A stretch of DNA of 64,000 nucleotides from Rutpela maculata (GCA_936432065.2 OW386285.2:45005920-45069919), one strand, 5' to 3'. Positions 22,720 to 34,780 are shown, counted from the first letter of the stretch. Translations and numbers: made by a program. The notes: generated by a model from the letters alone, not told the origin.

Positions 22720-23262
22720 GTGTGGTAAACATGTTAGTAAAAATGACTGATGCAGGTTTTTCAAAAGGACAATCAGACAATTTACCTAGTGTAGATATGT
22801 TTATGATGGCTTCATTCATTAAAAACATTGAGAGTTAGAAATAAACATAGTATTTAAAGAAATTAAAGCTTATGGATTCTGGGAGGTTCTAACAATATTA
22901 TGCGTCTTGGACCATTGACACTATCTACCAAATATGGTAAAGAAATATTAACTAGTAATAATATGTAAAAATATTTTTTTAATTTTTAAATTAATTCAAC
23001 ACCTTGTATCTCAGTAAGGAGACACATTCTATCTAAGTGTTTTTGGTTAAGTCTTTATATTTTGGGCTAAGTATTCTTCAGTTAGCGTATGACCAATTAT
23101 TAATAAAACATCCTGTATAAAGGCAAATGCGAGCTTCCATGCTAGGTGTGAAAACGAAAACGAAAACGAAACGTATTTAAAATATATATAATGTATACCC
23201 TCTTTCTTTGAAATTGTAGCGCTTTAACAACATGTAATTTAAAAATTTGAAGAAAGTCGGAC
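22720..23262. other. AT-rich stretch, no gene seen
   Basis: A CATCCTGTATAAAGG phrase near 23110 may be a decayed DNA-transposon end. A short run of AAAACG repeats follows at about 23153-23170. Confidence 0.4.
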
Positions 23263-23265
23263 GTA

Positions 23266-23449
23266 CTGTCGTGCGCAAAAAAAATGGGACAAGTCTTATA
23301 ACGTATTTTTGCTAAAATCTAGTTGTGTACATCTGACTTTAATTTTTGTGACATTGTCAGTTATTTGTCAAAATTCATTGTAAGTGTGCAAATAGAGACA
23401 GATTTACATTAGAAAAAAATAGTTGTCCTATTTTTTTTGCTCACGACAG
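23266..23449. mobile_element. 184-bp mariner-type MITE
   Basis: The TIRs of 27 bp start CTGTCGTGCGCAAAAAAAAT and differ at two positions. TA target duplications flank both ends (23264-23265 and 23450-23451). No coding content. Confidence 0.85.
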
Positions 23450-23459
23450 TACTAATCTG

Positions 23460-25095
23460 GGAGGTAGCGTCAAATTTAATTACATCATTCCAACTGTACG
23501 TATTGAGGCCTTCGAAACATTTTTTGTCTCTTGGAATTTTTTTGTAACTTACTAATTTTCCGAGTTACAGGTAGTTTTTCATGATAAGCAACGTACTACA
23601 TTTTTTGCACGTTAAAAAATACATGAAAATTCGAAAAATGAGCATGATTTATATATATATTATAAAGAAATATGAATCCCATATAGTTATACCATTTTTA
23701 AAGGTTCAATAACGTAAATATAAGCTCCTTCAACAATAAAATAGCCTCCCCGTAAAGTTCTTAGTGTCAACAAAAGTACCATAGGCTCTTAAATATACAG
23801 GAATTTAACACTTTTGGCTAACTTGACTCCGTACCGTGCCTCAGATGTATCGTATCATTATTACCTTTCTAGCTGCGCCTCCTGACGGCCCACACTTTCT
23901 GGCGATCATATTTTATTCATTTTAAACATAAAATGTGTACACACAAAAAAAAATGAGCCTTGTAACGATGACATAATTTCACTGATTTTTAAACAGTGTT
24001 CGTGACGCTCCTGATAGGAGGTGCCTCGCCAGAAGTCGATTTTATGAATCGTTATCATCCATTAAACCATAAAAATATCTCAAAGTTCATAAAACGATGA
24101 GCTGCCGAAAAAGCCACCTAGCTCCCGCTCTAAAACACATTGCACAAGTTTTCATTAAAATCCATTCATTAGCACTCAAATTAGAGATTTTGGTCATTTT
24201 AGCGCTCCATTGACTGGACTAAGGCTACAGTAATTAGGTTAAATCATTATAATTGATTTGATCAGAACGTAACAACTCTAGATAACACCCTATATAAATA
24301 ATATCTTTTTGAATATAATTAAAACTTGACTTTTTAAATACATTGTACTCATTCTTTTTTTTTATATGTTTGATCCAAAATACAAAAAAAGAACTGAAGA
24401 TTTGTTTTTAAGAAAGCAAAAAAAAACATAAAACTAATATGAACAGTTAAAAGATTTAAATAACCGATTTGTCGAACCAGATTTTCAGCTCACCTGGGTA
24501 TAAACTCTATCTACAATGTATCTAAATGTAATAAAATTCAGGAAGTATGCATTTGGGAGTCGTTTACTCCCTTCAAGTCAATTTCCAATCTTACTTCTAA
24601 AATCTTACACTCACCATAAATATTACGGAATTTATAAGGTAGGCTTTTAACAAACTGAAGTACAGTTCCCATCTGCCGTTTAGGGCTAGGCTTTTTAAAA
24701 AATAAACGTAAAGCAAATTCTTAGCGGAGGTGCTGAAGTTTCAGTGTATAGTGAAAATTAGTGTTCCTTTATTCTACTTTATACATTCTATTTTTAAATA
24801 GTAAAATTGATAGTTATTTACATTTTACCATATTGTGATTTACCCTCAGATTTTACAAAAACTTCGTTGTTGATAATAATAGGACAGATAAAAAATTGAT
24901 GTTATTTTGTTTATAGTTTTAATTACACCTAGAAATGTAAACCATGACTAGTACATCTTGATTTGAGAAACGAATCAAAGAGAAATTGGTGTCTTTAAAC
25001 TAGAAAATATGCTGCCATTTTAACCGTCTTTAATATGTATTCAGTGAGCAAAAACAAATTTGAATCAAACCGTTTTCTGGAAAAGTTCCTTTTAT
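23460..25095. other. AT-rich stretch without a recognisable gene
   Basis: Partial inverted similarity links CGCCTCCTGACGG at about 23876 with the CTCCTGATAGGAGGTGCC hairpin at about 24010. I see no gene. Confidence 0.35.
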
Positions 25096-25102
25096 ATGAT
25101 AA

Positions 25103-25308
25103 GGATAGGATTTTGCAGAGTGACAGGGAAATATGCGTTTATTTTCGATTTATTATAAATATTTAAAAAACTATAAATGGTATAATCTTTAGAATAGTCT
25201 CAGGTACTTCCCATTGCTCTAAGGAATACAACCATACATAGTTTTTATCATGAATTTTGTATATAGTTAAATGCCATACTCTAATATTCAAGTACAACAG
25301 AAATTTAC

Positions 25309-25402
<94 letters not shown>

Positions 25403-25529
25403 GTATTCGTTAGAACAATAGCAATTATTTAAAACAGTTTTAAAAATTATACTATGTTTGGTTTTTTAATTATTTATAATAAACCGAAACTAAACGCATA
25501 TTTCCCTCTCACTCTGCAAAATCCTATCC
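25103..25529. mobile_element. TTAA-type MITE with internal (TA)n expansion (copy 1)
   Basis: The TIRs start GGATAGGATTTTGCAGAGTG and extend about 45 bp. The right flank is TTAA; the left flank is ATAA, probably a mutated TTAA. Between the arms is a TA microsatellite (25323-25400) that is absent from the second copy at 33789-34184. TTAA duplications are typical of piggyBac-type insertion. Confidence 0.75.
25323..25400. repeat. (TA)n microsatellite
   Basis: About 38 uninterrupted TA units following an A-rich run. Confidence 0.95.
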
Positions 25530-25534
25530 TTAAA

Positions 25535-26860
25535 AGTACACATTTTTATTGGATATTCATTTTCTGACCTCAATTAGTTCCGGTACTCTCTAAGAACAGA
25601 AAGGGGTCAGATTATAGAGGTTTGGCGCCAACACTGCGAAAATATTCTCGAAAGTGACCAGCCTGGCCGAGCATCTGACAGATAGCCTTAATAGTTGGCG
25701 TAATGTTGTCAGACGTGCCACACAATAGAGAAAAGTCAACTAGAATAATACATGAATCACAAAAGTCTGTAAAGACATTGCGAATAAGAAGTGGATTTAG
25801 TTTCGAGTGAGATCTTGTTGCTGTACAATAAAAATTTCACAACTAACATAAACATTTTGAAAACAAATGAATATTAGAAATAGTAAATGTTATTAAAGAC
25901 GGATTGTATCAACCAGGTTTAACCAAATTAAGCTTGTTAAACGACCAAATTTTAAGGTTATGACCAGAGCTCGGGAATTTTATCTCTGTGACGTCAAAAT
26001 CAGGGTTGGCTCTAGGTCAGCGCGGAAAGATTTTTATGCAAGTATGACACAATATATCTTACCTTTTACTTATTCCCTAATATGCAAAGTTAATAAGGTC
26101 AGTTTACTATAAACTGACACTGTCACTATCAGTAGAGCCACTTGCACTCATATGCTTTTGTGTGGAAATATGTCTGTTAAGATATCCAAGAAATTGTTTT
26201 GTTGCAACTAATACAATAAAGATCTGTTCTAACAAATTGCAGTTCTAAAAAATCGTGAATCCACAAGTATACTGCAGCCTGAGAAGTACTTAAAATTTTT
26301 GTATACCGTTGACTCTGTATAATTTCACGCTAGGTTTGTAAATATGGCTAGATTTGTACTACGGATTGCGAAACTGCGATCTCGGATGGTCTAACTTTTA
26401 CAATTATTAATGTTGACGTAGACAGTGTAGGTATAGTAAAAGGCATTTTTTCAAAGCAATGTTTCACAATTTCGGCGACGTCACTTAATTAAAGGAAATA
26501 ATAAAACCATATTAGTAAAAATACATATAAAAGTACCGCCCCACAGTGGCACGAATCGTAATTTTTTCATTCAAAATTATCTAGAGCACTTGTTTTGCAA
26601 CCGATTGGGACACATTTTTTTTAGAATACTCGTTATTAAATTTCCAAAAATTGTAAGAAAGCCGATTTTTGAATTATGCTAACCAAAATTATTGAGCTTA
26701 GCCAAAATGGCCATTTCTTATTTAAATCTTAATAAAACTTACAAAAAAAAAACTTTTTTTTTATTCAATTTACATAAATTTTGTTATTCGGGGGTTTTTG
26801 AGGTCGCTGATTACTAATCTGATATCCAAATTTTCATAAACCAATCTGCAAGATGGCGGA
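25535..26860. other. AT-rich stretch with one repeat fragment
   Basis: It contains the second copy of the 14200-14320 repeat (25690-25795). Near 26760-26830 is another GAGGTCGCTGATTAC fragment. No gene is seen. Confidence 0.4.
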
Positions 26861-26864
26861 ATCA

Positions 26865-27680
26865 ATGGCGGTCATAAAATGCTAAAAAATGATGAAATAT
26901 GAAATATTTTTGTTAAAGTTTAAGCTGAGAAGTTTTGAATATTTCTGATAAGTACACTTAAGTTAAAATAGACTAAATTTTAAGTTCCAGTAAGAAATTT
27001 AAGATGGCGGATCCAATATAGCGGACATAAGATGATAAAACTAACTTAAAAATAAATTAAATGCATTAAATTAAATAGGCTATTCTTAAGAATTATTAAA
27101 AAATTTAAAAAGGAACAAATTTTTTGAAATTTTCAAATATATTGGATATATTGGCTGCCATACATTAATTATCAACCATAGGATGCGATTCAGTCCCCTA
27201 ACATAACATAAGGTTTTCTTAAGTTATGTTAGGTTTAATATTCTTGTTTTAAAGTTCTTGGTGTTAGGTATTTATTATATTATTAGCAGATAAAAAGAAA
27301 GAAATATTAATATGACCTACTTAAAGTTATGTTCAAAATTATTGGGGGACTGAATCGCATATTAATGATTGATAATTAATCTACGGCAGCCATATTGGAT
27401 ATATTTGAAAATTTCAGAAAATTTGTTCCTTTTTAAATTTTTTAATAATTCTTAGGAATAGCCTATTTAGTTTAATGCATTTAATTTATTTTTAAGTAAG
27501 TTTCATTATTTTATTGCCGCCATATTGGATCCGCCGCCTTGAGTTTCTTCCTTCAACTTAAAACTTAGCCTATTTTAACTTAAATGTACTTATCAGAAGT
27601 ATTCAAAACTTCTCGGCATAAACTATAACAAAAATATTTCATTTTTCATCATTTTTTAGTATTTTATAGCCGCATTTTAT
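26865..27680. mobile_element. Long inverted repeat, arms about 335 bp
   Basis: Left arm about 26865-27203 and right arm about 27345-27680. Shared blocks include AAAAAATGATGAAA, GAGAAGTTTTGAATA, CTTAAAAATAAATTAAATGC and GCGATTCAGTCCCC. The spacer has TTATGTTAGG and TTTAAAGTTCTTGG phrases that recur near 54100-54560. No gene was found. Confidence 0.75.
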
Positions 27681-27689
27681 AGCTATTGT

Positions 27690-29748
27690 ATAGTTCCAGA
27701 CTGCAAAAGTGTCTACACTCAATAAAATATTTATTTCATTACCAAGTGATGAAAGTATTAGGAATTTGTTGTAGAAAGTTATGCACGGGGAGAAATTTAT
27801 TAGTAATAAAGGGACGATGTATTATTGTGAGGAACAACAAAATCAAATTAGTTAAATAACGTAAAATAACATCATACCCGCACAGTGTGCAACGAAAGCT
27901 CTTAAACTGAATATAACCGCATAAATCATAGAACCAGTGGAGTGGTGTGACATCATCCGTGCCGTCGGCCGTTTCAAATGTGTTACGAATTGGAAATCAA
28001 ATATTACGCTAGCGGCCTAATATTTTCACTATATACTTACGGAAAATGAAAAAATAAATTATAAAGTAAATATCACTAAATGAGCCCATTTCTTTATTAA
28101 TTTGCAAGGTATGGCTCGAAGGTGGTTCCGTAATAATTTCATCAAGCTAAGACTAGTGTAAGGTGAGCAAAAATTGGAAACACGATTTTGTTAGTTGCTT
28201 TGCCGAAGGTTCCATTGTAAATTTTAGAATTGCATTAAAAGTGTAATTAGGCATTTTAGGAGTAGCTGATATCAAATGTGATCTCAAAAACTAAGAATTC
28301 AAAACAGTGAATCCAATATGACTGCCATAATTGGAATGTTTTTGCAGATTTAGGCGAAATTTGATAAACGGAGATTTCCGAATTCTTCAATAATGAACCT
28401 GACATTAAAGTTTAAAAATTCAAAACGATGGATATGTTCTTTTACTAGAGTGAAAATTTTGTTTTTGAAAAAACTGAACCTTAAGAAAAACTGTAAAAAT
28501 TTTGAAATAAAATTTGAGGGTCGCTCAATTAATTGAACCTTATTACCTAATATCGAACATTGAATATTGAAGTCGATATAAAAATGAACAAATAACGTAT
28601 TCAAACGTATTTTTAACTGGCTTTAATATAGTTATGAAGTAATAAGGTTCAATTAACTGGGCAACGCCTGTAGTGAAATTTTATTTCATAATTTTTAGTT
28701 ACCTTTTTTGAAGACAGTTAAAGTTTTTTTTTTATTTTTTTTTTTAATATTCGAAGATCTTCGTTTTCTATGACTAGTCTGGAAATTTTATGTGATCTTT
28801 TTTTTCAGATTTTGACATTTTTTAAAGTATTGACTTATCGATGATATGAAAAACTTATCTTTCCAAATTTTTTTAAGAGATTTTTTTTACCTCAAATTGA
28901 ATACTTACTATTTTTCTAGAATGCAGTTTTACTTATCGGACTTTTATTTACACAGCAAGAGTTTTTAAATGATTTTTGATACTATTGAAGGTAATAATGT
29001 TTGACTATTTATTTTTTCACAAACTTTTAATAGTTATAAAATATTATAGTTATTCTGACAACTATACGATCTACCACTATCAAAATAATGGATAGAGAGT
29101 TACCACTCGAAACAAAATGAATGTCATAACTGTATGTGGATTAAAATGTAGATTTTTAACAAATAAAATTGACGAGTACTTTTTCGCGATTTTTTTTTAT
29201 CTTAATGTCGGTTTCATACTATTGTCGCATACCGTATAGTACATTCGAAAACAATTACCAGAACTTAAATAGAATTAACAAATAATTAGACATGCAAATA
29301 TAGTTTTGAGGGGCAGAAATGAACAATAATGAGTTTTGTCCAATTATGTTAATGGTGCACAAAATTGCATCAATTAGAACAATATTTCTGTAAGTAGCAA
29401 AAACGTCGCTAATTTCATTAACGCAGACCTACAACAATGTAGGAATTAATTTGAAGCAAATTTCCTGAAAATTATGGCCACAATTGTCATAAAGTTTATA
29501 GCGTGTGAATAATTCGTTTTGGCAGGAATGGTAGTCATAGCTTCAAACTGCTAGTTTAATGGCGTGTTACAAAAAATAATGGTTTTAGTTAGTTTTTGTT
29601 TCATTGGACTTTCAATGTGTTATTGGATAGGGCTTTAACGAAAAGAATAGAAGCGAAAATGATACATAAAAGGCCTATACTGTATATTATATAGTGTAGG
29701 TAAATTAAATTTCAATAAGGAATAGCAGTGGTATAGTCAATTTTAATT
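27690..29748. other. AT-rich stretch without a recognisable gene
   Basis: Only chance ORFs and homopolymer tracts are seen. The AATCCAATATGACTGCCAT phrase near 28310 resembles transposon debris of the type seen near 27000. Confidence 0.4.
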
Positions 29749-29751
29749 TTA

Positions 29752-30240
29752 CATCATGGAAGTATAGTAATCGTAAAACAAATTGATTTTTTTTTTCTCA
29801 AATAGATTTAGAATGTCATGAAACGTCGAGATTTTAAGTTTGAGAAAAGTATGTCTGTCTGTGTCTGTCTGTCTATAACTTTTTTTGTGCTCACTATCAC
29901 TCTGGAACGGTTTATGATATTGACTTGCAATTTGGTACATCTATATAGTATTACGGGGGATATCTGGAACTAGATTATATTTTGATCTTATTTCGATGAT
30001 GGGTTTGGGTGTAAATAGGTAAAGGAAGCAAGTAAGAGTCCATAAAATTAGGATTAAGTGTGTTCGAGAAGCCAAGGTTTCAAATTTTTTTGGCATCAGC
30101 CACCCCCACTATCATCCCTATTACCACCTCCACCTCATTGTTAAAATAAAATTGTGATTTAGTGCGCGTACAAGAACCAACGACCTCAAAATTTGTTTTC
30201 AGCCACTCCCACTACCACTAACACACAACTTATTATTTGC
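29752..30240 (+). mobile_element. Helentron-like (HINE-type) non-autonomous element, partial copy
   Basis: It shares with the copies at 34272, 40790 and 53198 the order: remains of a terminal hairpin, GAAACGTCGAGATTTTAAG, a GTCT microsatellite (29851-29873), TCTGGAACGGTTTATGATAT, and a run of CCACC-rich blocks. Its far subterminal repeat is missing. Confidence 0.65.
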
Positions 30241-30291
30241 AGCAAAAACGACACTGAAAAAAGTTTTGATTTAAGAACATATTGGTTTATA

Positions 30292-30990
30292 CAGCGTGAT
30301 CTACCAAGAAATGTGGAAAATAAAATGGTGTACTAGTCTTCAATGTGGCCCTGCAAAATTTTAGAGGATTCTGAGGTAATTTAGTATATTAAATTATTAG
30401 TAAATTTGCGAAGATACACTACTGATGTTGAGTAAGTTCTGACCTACTCCTGAATAGGTCGACGAACTTACTTGTGAAAGTTGTCGAGTTGTTTACATTT
30501 CCTTAATTGGCATAAAAAGTGAAGCCGGCCGGCGAGATCAAAAAACACGAACCAGCGGCAGGGAGTCAACATTGTCGGTACACTTTGAAGATAATTGGAA
30601 TTCCAGCGGACGAACAATAGAGACACCGCCGCGCGCCGTGTCATTGACCGGTTTAACTAAATATCTCGTATATCTGCTTGTCGTTTCAACATGTCTTCGA
30701 TTTATTTCGCTATTTTTGTAGTGTGATTTGATTAAAACCAAAAGGTCACTTCTATCTTATCCAGCTTTGCTGTCAGTAGTGTCAATCCCCAGTCTGATAA
30801 AGTGATATGGTTGTACCGCGTTACGTTAGATTAGTTAAAGTCATTGGCGGTGCATTTCTACAAAAAATAAGGTAATTTTTCTGGTGATTTTTTTTAATTT
30901 TTCATTTTTTTAAATTTTTCATGTTTTTAACTCCTTTTGGTGGGGACAACCTTCTGTTAAATTTTCCACATGTCATGGTAGATCACGTTG
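30292..30990. mobile_element. TIR element of about 700 bp flanked by TA
   Basis: The left end CAGCGTGATCTACCAAG and the inverted right end CAACGTGATCTACCATG extend about 30 bp to GTGGAAAAT. TA or TATA flanks both sides. The interior has a GC-rich stretch (30520-30660) and a hairpin (GTAAGTTC...GAACTTAC, 30431-30470), but no recognisable gene. Confidence 0.6.
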
Positions 30991-31118
30991 TATATACTCA
31001 AATAAATAAATTCTTCATATAAAACAAATACTAAGTAATCAAAAGCTGGTAGTAAATGAATTATTCTTGAAACAAATGTATTTGCTTTATACGATGAATT
31101 TATTTATTTGCGTATATA

Positions 31119-31199
31119 TGTTAGCAGTACATCCCCCTACCCCCTACAAGGGTCTCATTTGCTCGTAAAATCAACTAACAACTGGACGCTCACGTGCTT
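31119..31199 (+). mobile_element. 81-bp LTR fragment fused to gypsy pol
   Basis: These bases are identical, as read, to 33217-33297 inside the 3' LTR. On the right the fragment runs straight into the RNase H coding region at a CACGTGCTT junction. It is therefore a rearrangement scar, not a complete 5' LTR. Confidence 0.8.
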
Positions 31200-32607
31200 G
31201 AACATTTTCGAGTTTACTTATACGGTAGACATTTTACAGTATATACGGATTGTAACTCTGTTCGAGCTACTGCCCTCAAAAAACACTTGCTTCCGCGTGT
31301 GGCTCGTTGGTGGGTGAGACTACAGGACTATGACTTCTCTATTGAATATAGACAAGGAACTAACATGGCTCACGTGGATTATCTTAGTAGGAATCCTATA
31401 GTTTGTGTCGCAAAATCCGTTAGACCTGCTTTTAAAGCAGCAAACTGTGAAACCCTACAAGACTTTCAAAAAGCAGATGATTTTTGTGTTAGTGTTGTAA
31501 CAAACCCTAGTGCATACGCGAACTACGCAGTCCGCGACGGACTTGTCATAACAGCGGGCAAAGATCCAAAGGTGTATGTTCCGGTAGCTGCTCGTTTAAA
31601 AACGATGCAAATGTACCATGACAAATCGTCTCATATAGGCTGGGTGAAATGCATTGCCAAAATGCGCGAAGACCTATTCTGGCCGAAAATGTATATTCGA
31701 AAAGTATATTCGAAATTGTCGCGGGTGCGTTTTGGGAAAATCTCATACCGGCCGAAGAAGTGGCTATTGGCAACACGGAGAAAAACCAACCGATATTCTC
31801 GATACGTGGCATTTCGACCATGCTGGTCCCTTGGTAAAATCACAGGGCTGTACTCAAATACTAGTTGTTATTGATGCATTTTCAAAATACTGTAGTTTAA
31901 TGCCCATCGCAAGGAAAACTACCGAAGAAACCATTAAAGCTTTGTTGTCAGTCTTTAAGGACCTGGGAAAACCACGACGTATAGTAGCAGACAGAGCGGC
32001 GTCATTTACTTCTATTATGTTCCGAAACTTCCTGAATGAACAGAAGGTCGAACTACACCTTATAGCTACTGGAATGCCGCGCGGAAACGGTCAAGTAGAG
32101 CGCGTCATGCGAACTATGTGCAATCTACTACGTGCTACGTTGACGATAGAGCAAGAAAAAACGTGGGTTACCGCTCTGTCAGAAATTGAAACCAACATTA
32201 ATAGCACTGTGCACTCGACAACAGGTTTTGCACCTACAATCCTTCATTTTGGCAAAAATCCTAGGCTAGCAGCTACACATCAATTTCTCGGAGATGCCGT
32301 AATATCTGATCATTATGTTGACCCTGACAAGGCAGTTTTAGAAGCTCAAACAAAAATGCATTGTATGCAGAACGAGAAGTCAAAAAAATTTAATCTTTCC
32401 CGCTATGCAGCCAAACCATTTTCTGTTGGCGATCTGGTTGCCATCGAAAATTCACAGCTGGCAAGTGGAGGAAAACTAAAATCGAAATACAAAGGACCAT
32501 ACGTCGTTCAGACAATTCTTCCAAATGAGCGTTACCTTTGCAAAAAGGGTAGGCGAACAACTGTTGCAGCCCATCAGCAGCTGCGGCAATGGCCGACAAA
32601 TACGTAA
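31194..32607 (+). pseudogene. Ty3/gypsy pol fragment: RNase H C-terminus and integrase
   Basis: The first frame (from 31194) covers the RNase H end and tether: VYLYGRHFTVYTDCNSVRA, RVARWWVRLQDYDFSIEYR and NMAHVDYLSRNP. The integrase zinc site follows, with histidines in YHDKSSHIG and cysteines in NCRGC. The core in the next frame (from about 31700) has the catalytic Asp in HFDHAG, the second in VADRAAS and the Glu in GNGQVERV. The C-terminal part (KPFSVGDLVAIENS, KYKGPYVV) is intact to a TAA at 32605. A 13-bp tandem duplication at 31691-31716 causes the only visible frameshift. Protease and reverse transcriptase are missing. Described as a dead copy. Confidence 0.92.
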
Positions 32608-32765
32608 TCAAAAAGCAACAAATTTGGTAAGATTAAGATAGTTTATAAATAAGCAAGCAGTCAGTAAATTTGAACATAAAGATTAAACAGTATTTGCCCT
32701 GACCTAAGTCAACATATTAAAGGTAGTCAGAATAAAGGTTGAATCTAGAAATGACCTCATTAGAA

Positions 32766-33444
32766 TGTCGAGGTGCCGTCCTTGGGCTCACCACGTTTAT
32801 AAACATTTCGAGGAGTGTTTATAAAAGCGTCAATTTAGAATTGCTTAAATAATTTCGTTTATTAATAAATTATTATCATTAAAATAAGAAATTAGTAGAC
32901 TGAATGACATGGTAATTCTATAGTGTTTTTCCATGGTGTTTACTTGATGATAAATTTTTCAAAGACGTGACAGGTTCACGGTAATAAAGACGTGGTAACT
33001 CCACGGTAACCTATGCAGACGTGAGCGGTTCACGGTAATACACCTCAAAGACGTGGAAGTTCCACGGACCTACCAAAGACGTGGTTAATCCACGGTAAAC
33101 AAAGATTTTGTGGCTACCACAAAAGTAAAGACCTTGAACGTCCATTTTTTTTATAATAATTCTGTTATAGCTTCCCTTCTCATCGGTGCGAGGACGCCCC
33201 TAAAACAGGATGGCCGTGTTAGCAGTACATCCCCCTACCCCCTACAAGGGTCTCATTTGCTCGTAAAATCAACTAACAACTGGACGCTCACGTGCTTAGC
33301 CCGAAGATGACCGAGCAAGTGGCTCGGTCAATATGCGCGATCACCTAATATAGTTAGTCACATTTTACCTCTGCGAGAGAAGTACTCAATAAATTAGTAG
33401 TGAAATACATTTTTGTTTCTTTTGGGGTAACTACCCCTTCAACA
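32766..33444 (+). mobile_element. 3' LTR of the gypsy element
   Basis: The LTR follows the pol stop by about 160 bp. It starts at TGTCGAGGTGCC and ends CCCCTTCAACA, giving the TG...CA rule. It contains a TATA-like TTATAAAAG near 32820, a repeat array (32960-33110), the 81-bp block shared with 31119-31199, and AATAAA near 33388. The exact start is inferred. Target duplication cannot be tested because the left side is truncated. Confidence 0.65.
32960..33110 (+). promoter_or_regulatory. Five short dyad-symmetric repeats inside the LTR
   Basis: Five units of about 28 bp carry AGACGTGG or AGACGTGA, a 4-6 base spacer, and TCCACGG or TTCACGG. Each unit is thus a small inverted repeat. The array lies downstream of the presumed TATA element. 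Such arrays often bind host transcription factors; this role is inferred. Confidence 0.55.
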
Positions 33445-33784
33445 TTTACATATATAAACCAATATATTCTTGAATCAAAACATTTTTTTTGCGCGTACCT
33501 GTTAATTATTTGAAGAAATAAAAAAATATTGGTTGCTGTATTTATTTACTCCCATCTTTCATCATATATATTTATTTAAATACCTCCTTGACACATTCCA
33601 TTGAAGACACAAATGCCTAATGTGATAGAACTATATCGTATACAATATGGCAATCATTATTATTTATATTTACTATAGTCAGATACAATACAACCTAAAT
33701 GGCCTAAAATAGCGTAATTTTTTTTAAAACAAAGTATACAGCTAAAAATAAAGATTTGAGTATGCTGATTTCGAATATTTGGCC
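33445..33784. other. AT-rich stretch, no gene seen
   Basis: The first 45 bp (ATAAACCAATATATTCTTG and following) resemble the inverse of 30245-30290, hinting that older DNA was split by the intervening insertions. Confidence 0.35.
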
Positions 33785-33788
33785 TTAA

Positions 33789-34184
33789 AGATAGGATTTT
33801 GCAGAGTGAGAGGGATATATGCGTTTATTTTCGGCTTATTATAAATATTAAAAACCATCATTATACCATTAAAAAATGGTATAATCTCTAAAATAGTTTC
33901 AGAAACTTCCCATTGCTCTAAGGAATACAACCATATACAGTTTTTATCATAACTATATAGTTAAATGCCATACTCTAATAATGAAATTATGAATGATTCT
34001 CATTGACAATCTTACGATATTCGAGTACAACAGAAATTTACAATAAAAAAAATATATAGTTGTATTCCTTAGAACAATAGCAATTGTTTTTATTTATAAA
34101 TTATACTATGTTTGGTTTTTTAGTTATTTATAATAAACCGAAAATAAACGCATATTTCCCTCTCACTCTGCAAAATCCTATCCT
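33789..34184. mobile_element. TTAA-type MITE (copy 2)
   Basis: It has the same ends and interior as 25103-25529, but without the TA expansion. Perfect TTAA duplications flank it (33785-33788 and 34185-34188). TIRs are about 45 bp. Confidence 0.85.
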
Positions 34185-34271
34185 TAAAGGCTGTGCGGGG
34201 TGGTGGTGATGGTGGTAGACATGCAAACATTGCCGAGCTCACGTTACTGATAGAGTTTATTTTTCTTTTAG

Positions 34272-34780
34272 TTTTACTTCCACATCCAGTGGAAGTACAG
34301 TAACGACAAAAAAAATTTTGAATGTCACGAAACGTCGAGATTTTAAGTCTGAGTGAAAAAAAATGTCTGTCGGTCTGTAACTTTTTTTTGTGCGCACGAT
34401 TACTCTGGAACCGCTTAAGATATTGACTTGAAATTTGGTACATGCATGTATTTTAACGTCATCTGGAACAAGATTTTCATCTTATTCCGTTGAAGGGTTG
34501 GGGGGTTAATTGGGGTTAATAGATAATTCAAGTAGGTAAAAGCCAATTACTACAAAACCCAAAAACCTCAAAATATTTTTTACTTCATCCGTGGGGGTGG
34601 ATAAAGTAAAAAATATTATATCATCCCCCCCTAACACCACCCCCACATCGTTTTATGGTTTTTGGGGTAGACGATTTCAAATATTGTATTATTGAAGTTC
34701 CATTCTTTCCACATACAAAATGTTTTAGTTGTGAGAGACTTGGATGGAAAATCTGGATGTGGAAGTAGTGATTCCTTGGG
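34272..34780 (+). mobile_element. Helentron-like (HINE-type) element copy
   Basis: It begins with the hairpin ACTTCCACATCCAGTGGAAGT. It continues GAAACGTCGAGATTTTAAG, a short GTCT tract, and CCACC-rich blocks. It ends with the inverted ATCTGGATGTGGAAGTAGTG followed by ATTCCTTGGG. The subterminal inverted repeat ACTTCCACATCCAG is thus present at both sides. Confidence 0.7.

Noticed and set aside
32390..32611. Minus-strand ORF opposite the gypsy integrase C-terminus.
   Set aside because: The plus-strand frame has clear integrase text. The minus frame is an antisense shadow.
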